From NCBI GenBank assembly GCA_029005335.1, contig JAQXFT010000214.1, positions 1 through 17,963 on the forward strand: a stretch of DNA of 17,963 nt, written 5' to 3'. Below are positions 8,280-14,325 of the stretch, in pieces (the stretch's first letter is position 1; each line of letters opens with the position of its first letter). The translations under genes and the position numbers were made by a program. The stretch comes from Oscillospiraceae bacterium (GTDB lineage Bacteria; Bacillota; Clostridia; Oscillospirales; Ruminococcaceae). The notes under the pieces are model-generated. The model ran no database searches. It was not told the DNA's origin and worked only from the letters and a program-made list of their open reading frames with translations.

Positions 8280-9302
8280 ATGAAAATTATAAAAAAAATA
8301 TTAAAATCTGTCGGAAGCTTTTTCTCAAAATGGAAAAAGCTCCTTCTGGGAATAATCGCCTGCGTCGGAACTGTTTTCACAATTATAGGTCTGGATTCCG
8401 TCAGAAGAAAGGTTGCCGGAGATGATTTCGTACTCTATAAGACAATCAAAGGCGATTTTAAAAGCTCTTCTGACTCAATGCCAGAAGACAATATTCTCTC
8501 CTCCGATTCTTTACCGGATTCAGATAATACATTTCCAAAAGAAATACCTTTCGGATTCTCAGATGTCGTTCTTACTGATACCGAAAATATCGGAAAAGGT
8601 TCTCTTGCGTTAATAAATTCCCAGTATGCTCCAATGAGCTTCTATACCGGATTATGCCCTGTAGAACCTGACGACGGAAATTATATTCTCAACAGCCCTG
8701 AAATGCTTATTTCCGAGGACGCTCTTCCGCACCTTAAAGATATGCTGTATGATTACAACTTTTATACAGAAAAAAACAACATTGTTATATATAACACTAC
8801 TGAGGAATGTAACTCACTTTATACTTCAGTCTATCCCGAAAACGTATCCGGATATTCAATCGATATTGCGGTAAACTCATCATACGGCGAAATTATACAA
8901 TACGACGGTATGGACGCTGAGGGCTGGATTTCGGAAAACTGTCAGAATTATGGCTTTGTAACAAGATTTCCGGAGGGCAAGGAGGATATAACCGGTTCTG
9001 AATATTCCCCATATCATTTCCGGTATGTCGGTATTCCCCATGCTATGATTATGACCGAAAAAAATATGTGTCTGGAAGAATATACAGAATACATAAAAGA
9101 TTATACCTTTGAAAATCCTCTGAAATATACTGCCGGTGATACTGAATATTCTGTATACTATTCAAGTGCCGGTATCCCTTCTACAACGCTGTATGTTCCT
9201 GAAAGCGGAGATTATAGTATATCCGGAAACAATTACGACGGATATATCGTTTCATACTCTTCTGAAACTGCTTCTGCTCCGGAAACCGCTGAGGAGCAGT
9301 AA
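8280..9302 (+). CDS. Membrane-anchored VanY-like (peptidase M15B) protein, probably catalytically inactive
   Basis: A 340-residue protein with one N-terminal helix (about 20-40), an acidic/Ser-rich spacer and an extracellular M15B D,D-carboxypeptidase-like domain (about 95-270). The fold is recognisable from SLALINSQYAPM, GWISENCQNYGF, FPEGKEDITG and PYHFRYVGIPHA. Zinc ligands D195 and H246 are present. The first ligand of SxHxxGxAxD is N188, and the catalytic Glu of E-P-W-H is S243. The Arg of the YRSxxxQ strand also seems lost (VIYNTTEEC, 169-177). About 70 C-terminal residues ending in an acidic Ala/Glu tail are extra. SD AAGGAG (8266-8271) follows the carboxypeptidase stop directly. It may bind D-Ala-D-Ala ends or regulate its partner rather than cleave; that is inference. 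Confidence 0.75.
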   Translation: MKIIKKILKSVGSFFSKWKKLLLGIIACVGTVFTIIGLDSVRRKVAGDDFVLYKTIKGDFKSSSDSMPEDNILSSDSLPDSDNTFPKEIPFGFSDVVLTDTENIGKGSLALINSQYAPMSFYTGLCPVEPDDGNYILNSPEMLISEDALPHLKDMLYDYNFYTEKNNIVIYNTTEECNSLYTSVYPENVSGYSIDIAVNSSYGEIIQYDGMDAEGWISENCQNYGFVTRFPEGKEDITGSEYSPYHFRYVGIPHAMIMTEKNMCLEEYTEYIKDYTFENPLKYTAGDTEYSVYYSSAGIPSTTLYVPESGDYSISGNNYDGYIVSYSSETASAPETAEEQ

Positions 9303-10298
9303 TATCATAATAACAAGCATATAACTTGGCACAGGAGATTCTGCACTGTATACCCTGATATCTGCTTCCGATACACTTATTACTTCACTTTCAAGCATAA
9401 ATGTCATAAGTATACGGCATAATATACCACTCAATACTGCACATACTGTTCTTATAAATATAAAAGGAATCATGCTGAGAGAATTGCTTATTACTGCTCT
9501 TATCTGAAGTATAACGCATATTCCTCCGAACGATATGGCTGTGCATACAAACGGAAGAAATGTATAATTATTCCTCTCAAGCTTTCCGAGATTTGTAACC
9601 TCAAGTATGCTTTCAATGATATTTTCACATTCACCGGAATCTATACCAGTAATTCCCGAAATTATTTCCGAAAGATAATATATAACTCCTGTACCTTTCA
9701 GAATACAGCTAATCACAGAAAAAAATATTATCATAATGCATATGCTGAAAATATTCTTTCCGCCTGATATTACCGAATCAACAAATATTTCAGAGCTGAA
9801 ATAAATATCCGGCTCTGATGATTCCGCTTTATCCTTTCTTAACACAAGCATAATTATAATAAAAGCAATAATATTTACTGATATCGACGAAAGAAGTATT
9901 ATAATTCCGGCATTGCCTCCGCTATAGAGAATATCAGAAATGCACCCGAAAATAAATGCAGGCCCTGCACCGAAGCAGACGGACATATAAAGCTCCGCCT
10001 GCTTTTTTGTTATGTTTCCGCTTTTAAATTCCTCTGAAAGCATTTTCGCACCTACCGGATATCCTGCAAACATACTCAGAAAAAATATCTTCAGAATACT
10101 CCCCCGCCCCAGTATTCCGCTTTTTATAAGCATTCCCGATACTGCCATCATTGCAAAAAGCGACGGTATAATTATATATATGCATCTGTCAACAGCTCCT
10201 GAGACATACTCTCCGACAGAATGTGTATTGAATAATATAAATAAAGTACAGTAAATTGCAGTCAGAAAAAATAATATATTTTTAACGTTTTTTTTCAT
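9252..10298 (-). CDS. ylbJ: Sporulation integral membrane protein YlbJ (SpoVV-like)
   Basis: Polytopic membrane protein of the YlbJ/nucleoside-recognition (Gate) family. In Bacillus subtilis YlbJ (SpoVV) acts in the mother cell and is needed for dipicolinic acid transport into the forespore. Family signature FAGYPVGAKM lies near residues 77-86, followed by GNITKKQAELYM and CFGAGPAFIFG. About eight or more helices span the protein. Three in-frame ATGs exist (10319, 10304, 10298). The last is preferred because GGTGA sits five bases upstream and MKKNVKNILFFL is a normal start, giving 348 residues. The 3' end overlaps the convergent VanY-like gene by 51 bases. It is divergent from yqfC-yqfD, also sporulation genes. 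Confidence 0.87.
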   Translation of the reverse strand: MKKNVKNILFFLTAIYCTLFILFNTHSVGEYVSGAVDRCIYIIIPSLFAMMAVSGMLIKSGILGRGSILKIFFLSMFAGYPVGAKMLSEEFKSGNITKKQAELYMSVCFGAGPAFIFGCISDILYSGGNAGIIILLSSISVNIIAFIIIMLVLRKDKAESSEPDIYFSSEIFVDSVISGGKNIFSICIMIIFFSVISCILKGTGVIYYLSEIISGITGIDSGECENIIESILEVTNLGKLERNNYTFLPFVCTAISFGGICVILQIRAVISNSLSMIPFIFIRTVCAVLSGILCRILMTFMLESEVISVSEADIRVYSAESPVPSYMLVIMILLLLSGFRSRSSFRRV

Positions 10299-10324
10299 AT
10301 TCATCACCGTTAAAATCATATTAT
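10295..10324 (+). promoter_or_regulatory. Candidate sigma-E promoter for yqfC-yqfD
   Basis: TCATATT (10295-10301) matches the sigma-E -35 consensus KMATATT. After 15 bases, CATATTAT (10317-10324) matches CATACAMT at six of eight positions. yqfC and yqfD are sigma-E regulon members in Bacillus, which fits. The -35 box lies over the first codons of the divergent ylbJ gene. Confidence 0.5.
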
Positions 10325-10361
10325 TAAACAGTAAAATTTATTCGGATTCGGAGTGATTTTT

Positions 10362-10592
10362 TTGAACGAGGATAAATCATCAATACATATTGCCGGAAAT
10401 TATGAGATTCTTCTGGAAAACTGCCGAAGAATTGAAGAATACAACGAAGTATTCATAAAAGTCAAAACAAAAAAGCTATATATCGAGGTCTGGGGCAATC
10501 AGCTCCGAGCCTTTGATTTCAAAACAGATTCGCTTATAATAAGAGGGAAAATTTCCCGTATAGAACTTATTGAAAAAGGTGACAAAGCTTGA
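10362..10592 (+). CDS. yqfC: Sporulation protein YqfC
   Basis: A small cytosolic protein of the YabP/YqfC family, expressed in the mother cell during sporulation. Its molecular role is unknown. The protein of 76 residues has the family core HIAGNYEILLENCRRIEEYNEV, then V-x-L/T-rich strands and the LIIRGKISRIELIE end. The start is probably TTG at 10362, because GGAGTGA (10350-10356) is five bases upstream. A GTG at 10353 in the same frame lies inside that SD. The stop overlaps the TTG start of yqfD by four bases. The yqfC-yqfD pairing makes the assignment secure despite the small size. Confidence 0.85.
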   Translation: MNEDKSSIHIAGNYEILLENCRRIEEYNEVFIKVKTKKLYIEVWGNQLRAFDFKTDSLIIRGKISRIELIEKGDKA

Positions 10593-11752
10593 AAAATCAG
10601 ATTAAGGGCTGTATAAAATTCAGCGTCAGAGGCAGAAATCTCTACAGATTTATAAACACTCTCCGCAGTGAACGTATTAACTGTTCAAATCAATACTGCA
10701 AAAACGATACATATTACGGTGAAGTATCCGTTCACGACTTTGAAACAGTCAGAGAACTTGCCGGAAATTACAGAATGGAACTTGATTTTTATGAATACGA
10801 AACCGCAAGAAAAAAACTTTTAAGACACCGCCGGCGTTATGGAATATATGCCGGAATTATACTGACCCTTATATCTGTAATATACTTTTCAAATACTGTT
10901 ATGACTATCGAAATTATCGGAAATCAAAGAGTAAGTGATACAACAGTTATCGCAATGCTTGAAAATGCAGGCATAAAAAAGGGAACATTCATAGGCGGTA
11001 TCAATTTTTCATCATGCGAGAGGAAGCTCCGTATGGGAAATACCAATATATCATGGGTTGGTATTCGTCATACCGGAAACCGTCTGGTTGTCGAGATGAC
11101 AGAAACTGTTCCCGTACCCGAAATGGAAAATACAAAAACACCCTGCAATATAATTGCCTCACATACTGCACAGATTACCGCAATGTCAATATATAATGGT
11201 CAGATTATGCGTGGAGTCGGCGACTACGTACGCAAAGGCGACGTAATAGTAAGCGGAGTCGTATCAGACGGCAGAGGACATATAAATTTAAGACATTCCT
11301 ACGGAAAGGTTACGGCAATATATGAGGATTCAATAACGATTCATCAGGATTTCAGGGAAAACATCAAGAAAAAAACAGGAAAATCCTTCAATCAGAAATT
11401 CCTGAATCTCTTTAATTTCAAAATACCGCTGTTTATCGGTAAAAACAGCTTTTCAGAATACGATAAGGATACGGTATCATCACCCTTTTTTTTGTTCGGA
11501 AAAGAACTCCCTATAAGTCTGAGAAAAGACAGGATTTATGAAATTAAAAATTCTGAAAAAATATATACTCCTGAGGAGGCAAAGGCTGTTATTGAGAAAA
11601 AGGTTTTTATATACGAAAAAAATTTTCTCTCTGATGTCAATATCATGAATTGCAGTCTTGAATATTCCCAGTCGGATACCGGTATTGACTGTATTGTCAG
11701 ATATACTTTAGAGGGCGAAATCGGTATGAAAAAGGATATATGGGCAAAATAA
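10589..11752 (+). CDS. yqfD: Sporulation protein YqfD
   Basis: A 387-residue sporulation protein of the YqfD family, thought to sit in the outer forespore membrane. An N-terminal soluble part (1-80) with the ferredoxin-like start IKFSVRGRNLYRFINTL is followed by a basic stretch and one helix (about 87-107). After it comes a POTRA/FtsQ-like domain (about 108-175, VMTIEIIGNQRVSDT..). A second soluble region contains YVRKGDVIVSG and the YGKVTA segment normal for the family. The start is TTG at 10589, overlapping the yqfC stop, with AAGGTGA just upstream. In Bacillus phoH follows; here a terminator and a gene-poor stretch follow instead. Confidence 0.9.
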   Translation: MKNQIKGCIKFSVRGRNLYRFINTLRSERINCSNQYCKNDTYYGEVSVHDFETVRELAGNYRMELDFYEYETARKKLLRHRRRYGIYAGIILTLISVIYFSNTVMTIEIIGNQRVSDTTVIAMLENAGIKKGTFIGGINFSSCERKLRMGNTNISWVGIRHTGNRLVVEMTETVPVPEMENTKTPCNIIASHTAQITAMSIYNGQIMRGVGDYVRKGDVIVSGVVSDGRGHINLRHSYGKVTAIYEDSITIHQDFRENIKKKTGKSFNQKFLNLFNFKIPLFIGKNSFSEYDKDTVSSPFFLFGKELPISLRKDRIYEIKNSEKIYTPEEAKAVIEKKVFIYEKNFLSDVNIMNCSLEYSQSDTGIDCIVRYTLEGEIGMKKDIWAK

Positions 11753-11782
11753 AAGGCGAAGCCTGTTGACCTCGCCCTTTTT
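11751..11782. terminator. Hairpin terminator after yqfD, possibly bidirectional
   Basis: GGCGA (11755-11759) pairs with TCGCC (11772-11776), flanked by AAAA on the left and TTTTT (11778-11782) on the right, beginning at the yqfD stop. A small nested AGGC-GAA-GCCT hairpin competes. On the minus strand the same hairpin ends in TTTTATTTT, so it could also stop leftward transcription. Confidence 0.5.
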
Positions 11783-11784
11783 GC

Positions 11785-12033
11785 GGTTATCAGATTTTTA
11801 AATACATTTCCATCGGAATCATTCCCTGCAAATTATTCTTTAATGATGTAAACTCTTTTCTTCATGCAATCACTTCTCTCATCATTCTTCAAAAAGCAAT
11901 CGTATTTCCATTTTCCATTGGTTTCAGTCCTTATCATCAAAACATTTCAAGATAATTTGTCAAGTCTCTTCGTGACTTCAAAAACTTCACTTAAAGTCTC
12001 ATCGGAACCACCTGTCAAGATTATTTTTTTCAG
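11785..12033 (-). pseudogene. Possible decayed Cna-B/pilin-like surface protein fragment
   Basis: One minus-strand frame reads through about 83 codons with only two stops (TGA at 11947-11949 and TAA at 11833-11835). The text has coding character: LKKIILTGGSDETLSEVFEV, then a stretch with NGKWKY, VYIIKE and FAGNDSDGNVFKNLIT. The order GKWKY ... YIIKE ... GNDSDG ... F-x-N is reminiscent of Cna-B repeats of Gram-positive adhesins (W-x-Y-x-F ... YTVKE ... GY ... NTY). No start codon or SD fits. This is recognition by eye of a degraded sequence, so it could be chance. Confidence 0.3.
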
Positions 12034-12220
12034 CCTACTATCTAAAGACTACGCATGAACGTGTCGGAATTTCAGATAATCCTGTATCTAAAATGATATT
12101 AGCTGTAAACAGAAATCGTATTAAAACCAAGCGTTCGCTGAATGATGATTCATTTTATTATCATATCTCATTCAATTCGGGATTCTCGCATATTCAAATA
12201 TGTACTCATATTCCCCTTAA
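12034..12220. other. Gene-less stretch between the two possible pseudogene fragments
   Basis: No ORF with a credible start is present. A + strand frame open from about 11968 to a TAA near 12224 passes through HERVGISDNPVSKMILAVNR and further residues that I do not recognise. It lacks an SD and may be part of the same decay. The whole of 11783-12527 otherwise holds only the fragments and promoter listed separately. Confidence 0.5.
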
Positions 12221-12221
12221 T

Positions 12222-12372
12222 TAAAAATCAACAATCCAACGAGTCCGCCGACTTCTGATACTGTTCTGTAATTTCTTCCACCGGACTCACACTCCTAACC
12301 GCTTATTTTTTTGCTTCCGCCAAAGATAAACTTAAACCTGACGAAAACCCGCATTCAAGAACTCCGGATTAA
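12222..12372 (+). pseudogene. Possible decayed C-terminal sorting signal of a surface protein
   Basis: Two adjacent + strand frames give NPTSPPTSDTVL then, after a frame change, ISSTGLTLLTAYFFASAKDK and a charged tail ending at TAA 12370-12372. This is the order of a sortase substrate C-terminus: a proline/threonine motif of the NPxTxD type, a hydrophobic helix, then a charged tail. Stops interrupt both frames. There is no intact gene upstream to join it to. The resemblance was judged by eye only. Confidence 0.28.
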
Positions 12373-12399
12373 TTTACCCTTTGTTCTTTTACTGATTAT

Positions 12400-12428
12400 A
12401 TAATAACATATATTTTGTAGGTTGTCAA
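12400..12428 (-). promoter_or_regulatory. Strong leftward sigma-A promoter facing a gene-less stretch
   Basis: On the minus strand TTGACA (12423-12428) and TATTAT (12400-12405) are spaced by 17 bases, one mismatch in total. No intact ORF lies downstream. The transcript would begin near 12393 and run into the decayed region, passing an AGGAG and a GTG-started 17-codon frame. It may be the surviving promoter of the lost gene or drive a small RNA. Confidence 0.5.
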
Positions 12429-12527
12429 TAGTTTTTGGGAATTTTTTCCAATTATTTTGTGTTTTCTGCATATTACACAAAGTTTTATGCTTTTTTTGTG
12501 AAATCATACAAAGATTGCGTTTACCCC

Positions 12528-12556
12528 TTGATTTTTCCGGAAAGTAAGTGTATAAT
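12528..12556 (+). promoter_or_regulatory. Sigma-A promoter of the DUF1292 gene
   Basis: TTGATT (12528-12533) and TATAAT (12551-12556) are spaced by exactly 17 bases, about 47 bases upstream of the DUF1292 start. The -10 is perfect consensus. Confidence 0.7.
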
Positions 12557-12603
12557 AAAGTCATGTGAGTAATCTTTAATTATGTTTTAAACAGGAGCTT
12601 CGT

Positions 12604-12936
12604 ATGTCTGAAATGAATGAATATACCCCCGAGCTTTATGAGCTTGAGGACGAATTGGGAAATAAAAGAGATTTTGAAATGATTGATGCTCTGGAAATCG
12701 ACGGCCAGCAGTATTTTGCTATGACTCCCAGCAACAAAAATCAAAATATTGAAAGCATATTATACGGTGACGGAAATTTTATCATATTCAAAACCAAAGA
12801 AGTCAACGGTGAAGAATATCTCGTATCCATTGTCGATGACGACGACGAATACATAAAAGTTACCGAAATATTTCAGAAACGTGTAAGCGAAAAATATGAC
12901 GCCTACTTCTACGGCGAGGAAAGCGACAGTGAATAA
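12604..12936 (+). CDS. DUF1292 domain protein (YrzB-like)
   Basis: A 110-residue acidic cytosolic protein of the DUF1292 family, widespread in Firmicutes and without a known function. The domain spans about 14-80, with the pattern LEDELGNKRDFEMIDALEIDG, a Y-F hydrophobic strand and YLVSIVDDDDEYIKVTEI. The C-terminus is rich in Asp/Glu (GEESDSE). AGGAG at 12593-12597 supports the start. In many Clostridia the family sits next to ruvX/yrrK and alaS, but here it is alone, with its own promoter, immediately before a 6S-like RNA gene. No catalytic motif is visible. Confidence 0.85.
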   Translation: MSEMNEYTPELYELEDELGNKRDFEMIDALEIDGQQYFAMTPSNKNQNIESILYGDGNFIIFKTKEVNGEEYLVSIVDDDDEYIKVTEIFQKRVSEKYDAYFYGEESDSE

Positions 12937-12963
12937 TTTTTTCATTATTTCCTGATTTTACTA

Positions 12964-12992
12964 TTGATTTTTTCCCCCGCCTGTGATATAAT
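12964..12992 (+). promoter_or_regulatory. Sigma-A promoter of the 6S-like RNA
   Basis: TTGATT (12964-12969) and TATAAT (12987-12992) are spaced by 17 bases, placing the transcript start near 12999-13001. The layout equals that of the DUF1292 promoter. No ORF follows on this strand, only the structured RNA. Confidence 0.7.
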
Positions 12993-12999
12993 ATATTTG

Positions 13000-13195
13000 A
13001 CAAGTAAATATTCTGCCTTGTTCGGGTAAATATAGTTATTCATAATCCAACACTTCTAATTAGGGAATCCGGCTCCGGATGCGGATTGCAGACCTCCCGT
13101 TTTTACGGAAGAAGGGAGCGTGAACCATCTGGGCGTTTACCCACCTGCTTTGTGCGGGTTTTATGCTCTATATGACGGCAAGGCGGTTTATTTTT
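13000..13195 (+). ncRNA. ssrS: Probable 6S RNA (RNA polymerase regulator)
   Basis: A stand-alone structured RNA of about 190-195 bases with its own promoter and a closing stem followed by a T-run (13187-13197). It can fold into a 6S-type rod. CTGCCTTG (13013-13020) pairs with CAAGGCGG (13179-13186), with the TGTTCG/CGGCA junction seen in 6S RNAs. ATATAG (13030-13035) pairs with CTATAT (13168-13173), and CATAA (13041-13045) with TTATG (13161-13165). A large central bubble follows, with a small 3'-side hairpin ACCTGC-TTTGT-GCGGGT (13143-13159). An apical CTCCC/GGGAG stem (13094-13118) lies beyond. 6S RNA binds sigma-A RNA polymerase in stationary phase. Another structured RNA class, such as raiA, is possible. 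Confidence 0.6.
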
Positions 13196-13529
13196 TTGCC
13201 ATTTTTTTCAGTATCTCATCATATATATAGTACATCTTCTGAACATTGTTTTCAAGAAAATAATAGTGACGGATATACGGCACTATAAGTCCGAGTATCA
13301 ATATCATAAGAAGTACAAGCGATATATTTTCACTCATTATGAATATTCCCATACTCATAAAAAACATAAACGCAAAAAGCATTGTAACTAAAAAATGTAT
13401 CAGCCTTTCGTGCTGCATAAACTGTATCTTATCAAGGTGTTCCCTCAGTATAGCTTCCAGCTCATCACTCTGACAGCTTTCAAGCCTATTTTCAATATAT
13501 ATAAGATATTCTGTAAGATATTTTCTCAT
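13188..13529 (-). CDS. Small two-helix membrane protein of unknown function
   Basis: I do not recognise a family. The 113 residues begin with an amphipathic, charged helix region (1-40, with LESCQSDELEAILREHLDKI). Two adjacent transmembrane helices follow (about 43-62 and 67-85) with a very short turn, then a C-terminal helix rich in Tyr and Lys ending MAKK. SD TGAGGT lies about eight bases upstream of the ATG. The gene is downstream of coaX on the same strand but separated from it by a strong hairpin. Its stop codon lies in the T-run that ends the convergent 6S-like RNA. The composition and SD make it likely to be real. Confidence 0.65.
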   Translation of the reverse strand: MRKYLTEYLIYIENRLESCQSDELEAILREHLDKIQFMQHERLIHFLVTMLFAFMFFMSMGIFIMSENISLVLLMILILGLIVPYIRHYYFLENNVQKMYYIYDEILKKMAKK

Positions 13530-13549
13530 TTTTTAAACCTCATTCTATA

Positions 13550-13577
13550 AAAATCCTCCTTTTTAAGGGAGGATTTT
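13550..13577 (-). terminator. Terminator hairpin at the coaX stop
   Basis: AAAATCCTCC (13550-13559) and GGAGGATTTT (13568-13577) form a perfect 10-bp stem with an 8-base loop that contains the coaX stop codon. T-runs lie on both sides, so it can end transcription in either direction. It should end the rex-hydrogenase-coaX transcript. Confidence 0.75.
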
Positions 13578-14324
13578 TTTGTTATCATTATAAATTATAA
13601 CCAGTCCTTTGAGTACAAGCTCATTGTCAATAAGTATCTGGTGACGGCAATATGGAACTATAAATTCCGAAAGATTTCCCGTTGCAACAGCTGTTATTCT
13701 CCTGCCTGTTTCAAGCTCGATACGGTCAATCATTCCGTCTATACACGAGGCATTTCCGTAAATCACACCGCTTTTCATGCACTCAGATGTATTTCTGCCT
13801 ATAAGTCTTTCCGGAGTCTCAAGACGGATTTTAGGAAGTGATGTATTCTGTATAAGAGAATCAAGCGAATTTTTTAATCCCGGCATAATCATTCCGCCTA
13901 TAAATTCCCTGTCACTGTTCACAACTGCAAACGTTGTAGCCGTTCCCATATCTATAACAACTGCCGGAAGCGGATACTCCTTAATCAACGCACACGCTGA
14001 GGCAAGCAGGTCACTTCCGATATTTGCGGACGGTTCAAGCGTTTTGAGATTTATAATTTCAGAATCAACAATAAGCGGAGTTACTAAAGCAATCTTTTCA
14101 ACTGCTCTGGAAATCGTTTCGGTGAGTGTCGGAACTACTGATGATATTACAGCTCCGCTTATGTTCTGAACCTTATGAAGCTCCAGTATGCTTTTAAGAA
14201 GAACGGCATATTCCAGAGATGTTGCCTTATGATTTGTTGAAATCTGTTCAGAAAACTCTATATCCCTGCCGTTACTGCAACCTGCTGAAATATTTGTATT
14301 TCCAATATCTATTGCAAGTATCAT
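13563..14324 (-). CDS. coaX: Type III pantothenate kinase
   Basis: Phosphorylates pantothenate with ATP, the first step of coenzyme A synthesis, in the cytosol. The protein is an ASKHA-fold enzyme of normal length (253 residues). Phosphate-binding motif 1 is D6-IGNTN near the N-terminus. GSDLLAS (about 102-108) matches the G-x-D-R-x-x-N/A region containing the catalytic Asp, DMGTATTF (about 124-131) is the second phosphate motif, and GGMIMPGL (about 142-149) follows. The ATG lies one base after the hydrogenase-like stop (TAAAATG), so translation is probably coupled. The place of coaX at the end of a redox-regulated operon is unusual. Confidence 0.92.
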   Translation of the reverse strand: MILAIDIGNTNISAGCSNGRDIEFSEQISTNHKATSLEYAVLLKSILELHKVQNISGAVISSVVPTLTETISRAVEKIALVTPLIVDSEIINLKTLEPSANIGSDLLASACALIKEYPLPAVVIDMGTATTFAVVNSDREFIGGMIMPGLKNSLDSLIQNTSLPKIRLETPERLIGRNTSECMKSGVIYGNASCIDGMIDRIELETGRRITAVATGNLSEFIVPYCRHQILIDNELVLKGLVIIYNDNKKILP

Positions 14325-14325
14325 T

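Noticed and set aside
11864..12058. Plus-strand ORF of 64 codons in the gene-less stretch
   Set aside because: Low-complexity Ser/Phe/Leu text with no SD; it is antisense to a frame that looks more like decayed coding sequence.
12355..12564. Minus-strand ORF of 69 codons
   Set aside because: It runs through AT-rich promoter DNA of both directions, has no SD or recognisable domain, and has a Lys/Asn-rich composition expected from noncoding AT-rich sequence.
13021..13180. Riboswitch upstream of a gene
   Set aside because: The RNA has its own promoter and end, and the next gene is on the opposite strand, so it does not lead an mRNA.
13777..14169. Plus-strand ORF of 130 codons inside coaX
   Set aside because: Antisense shadow of a clear coaX gene, with no family signature of its own.
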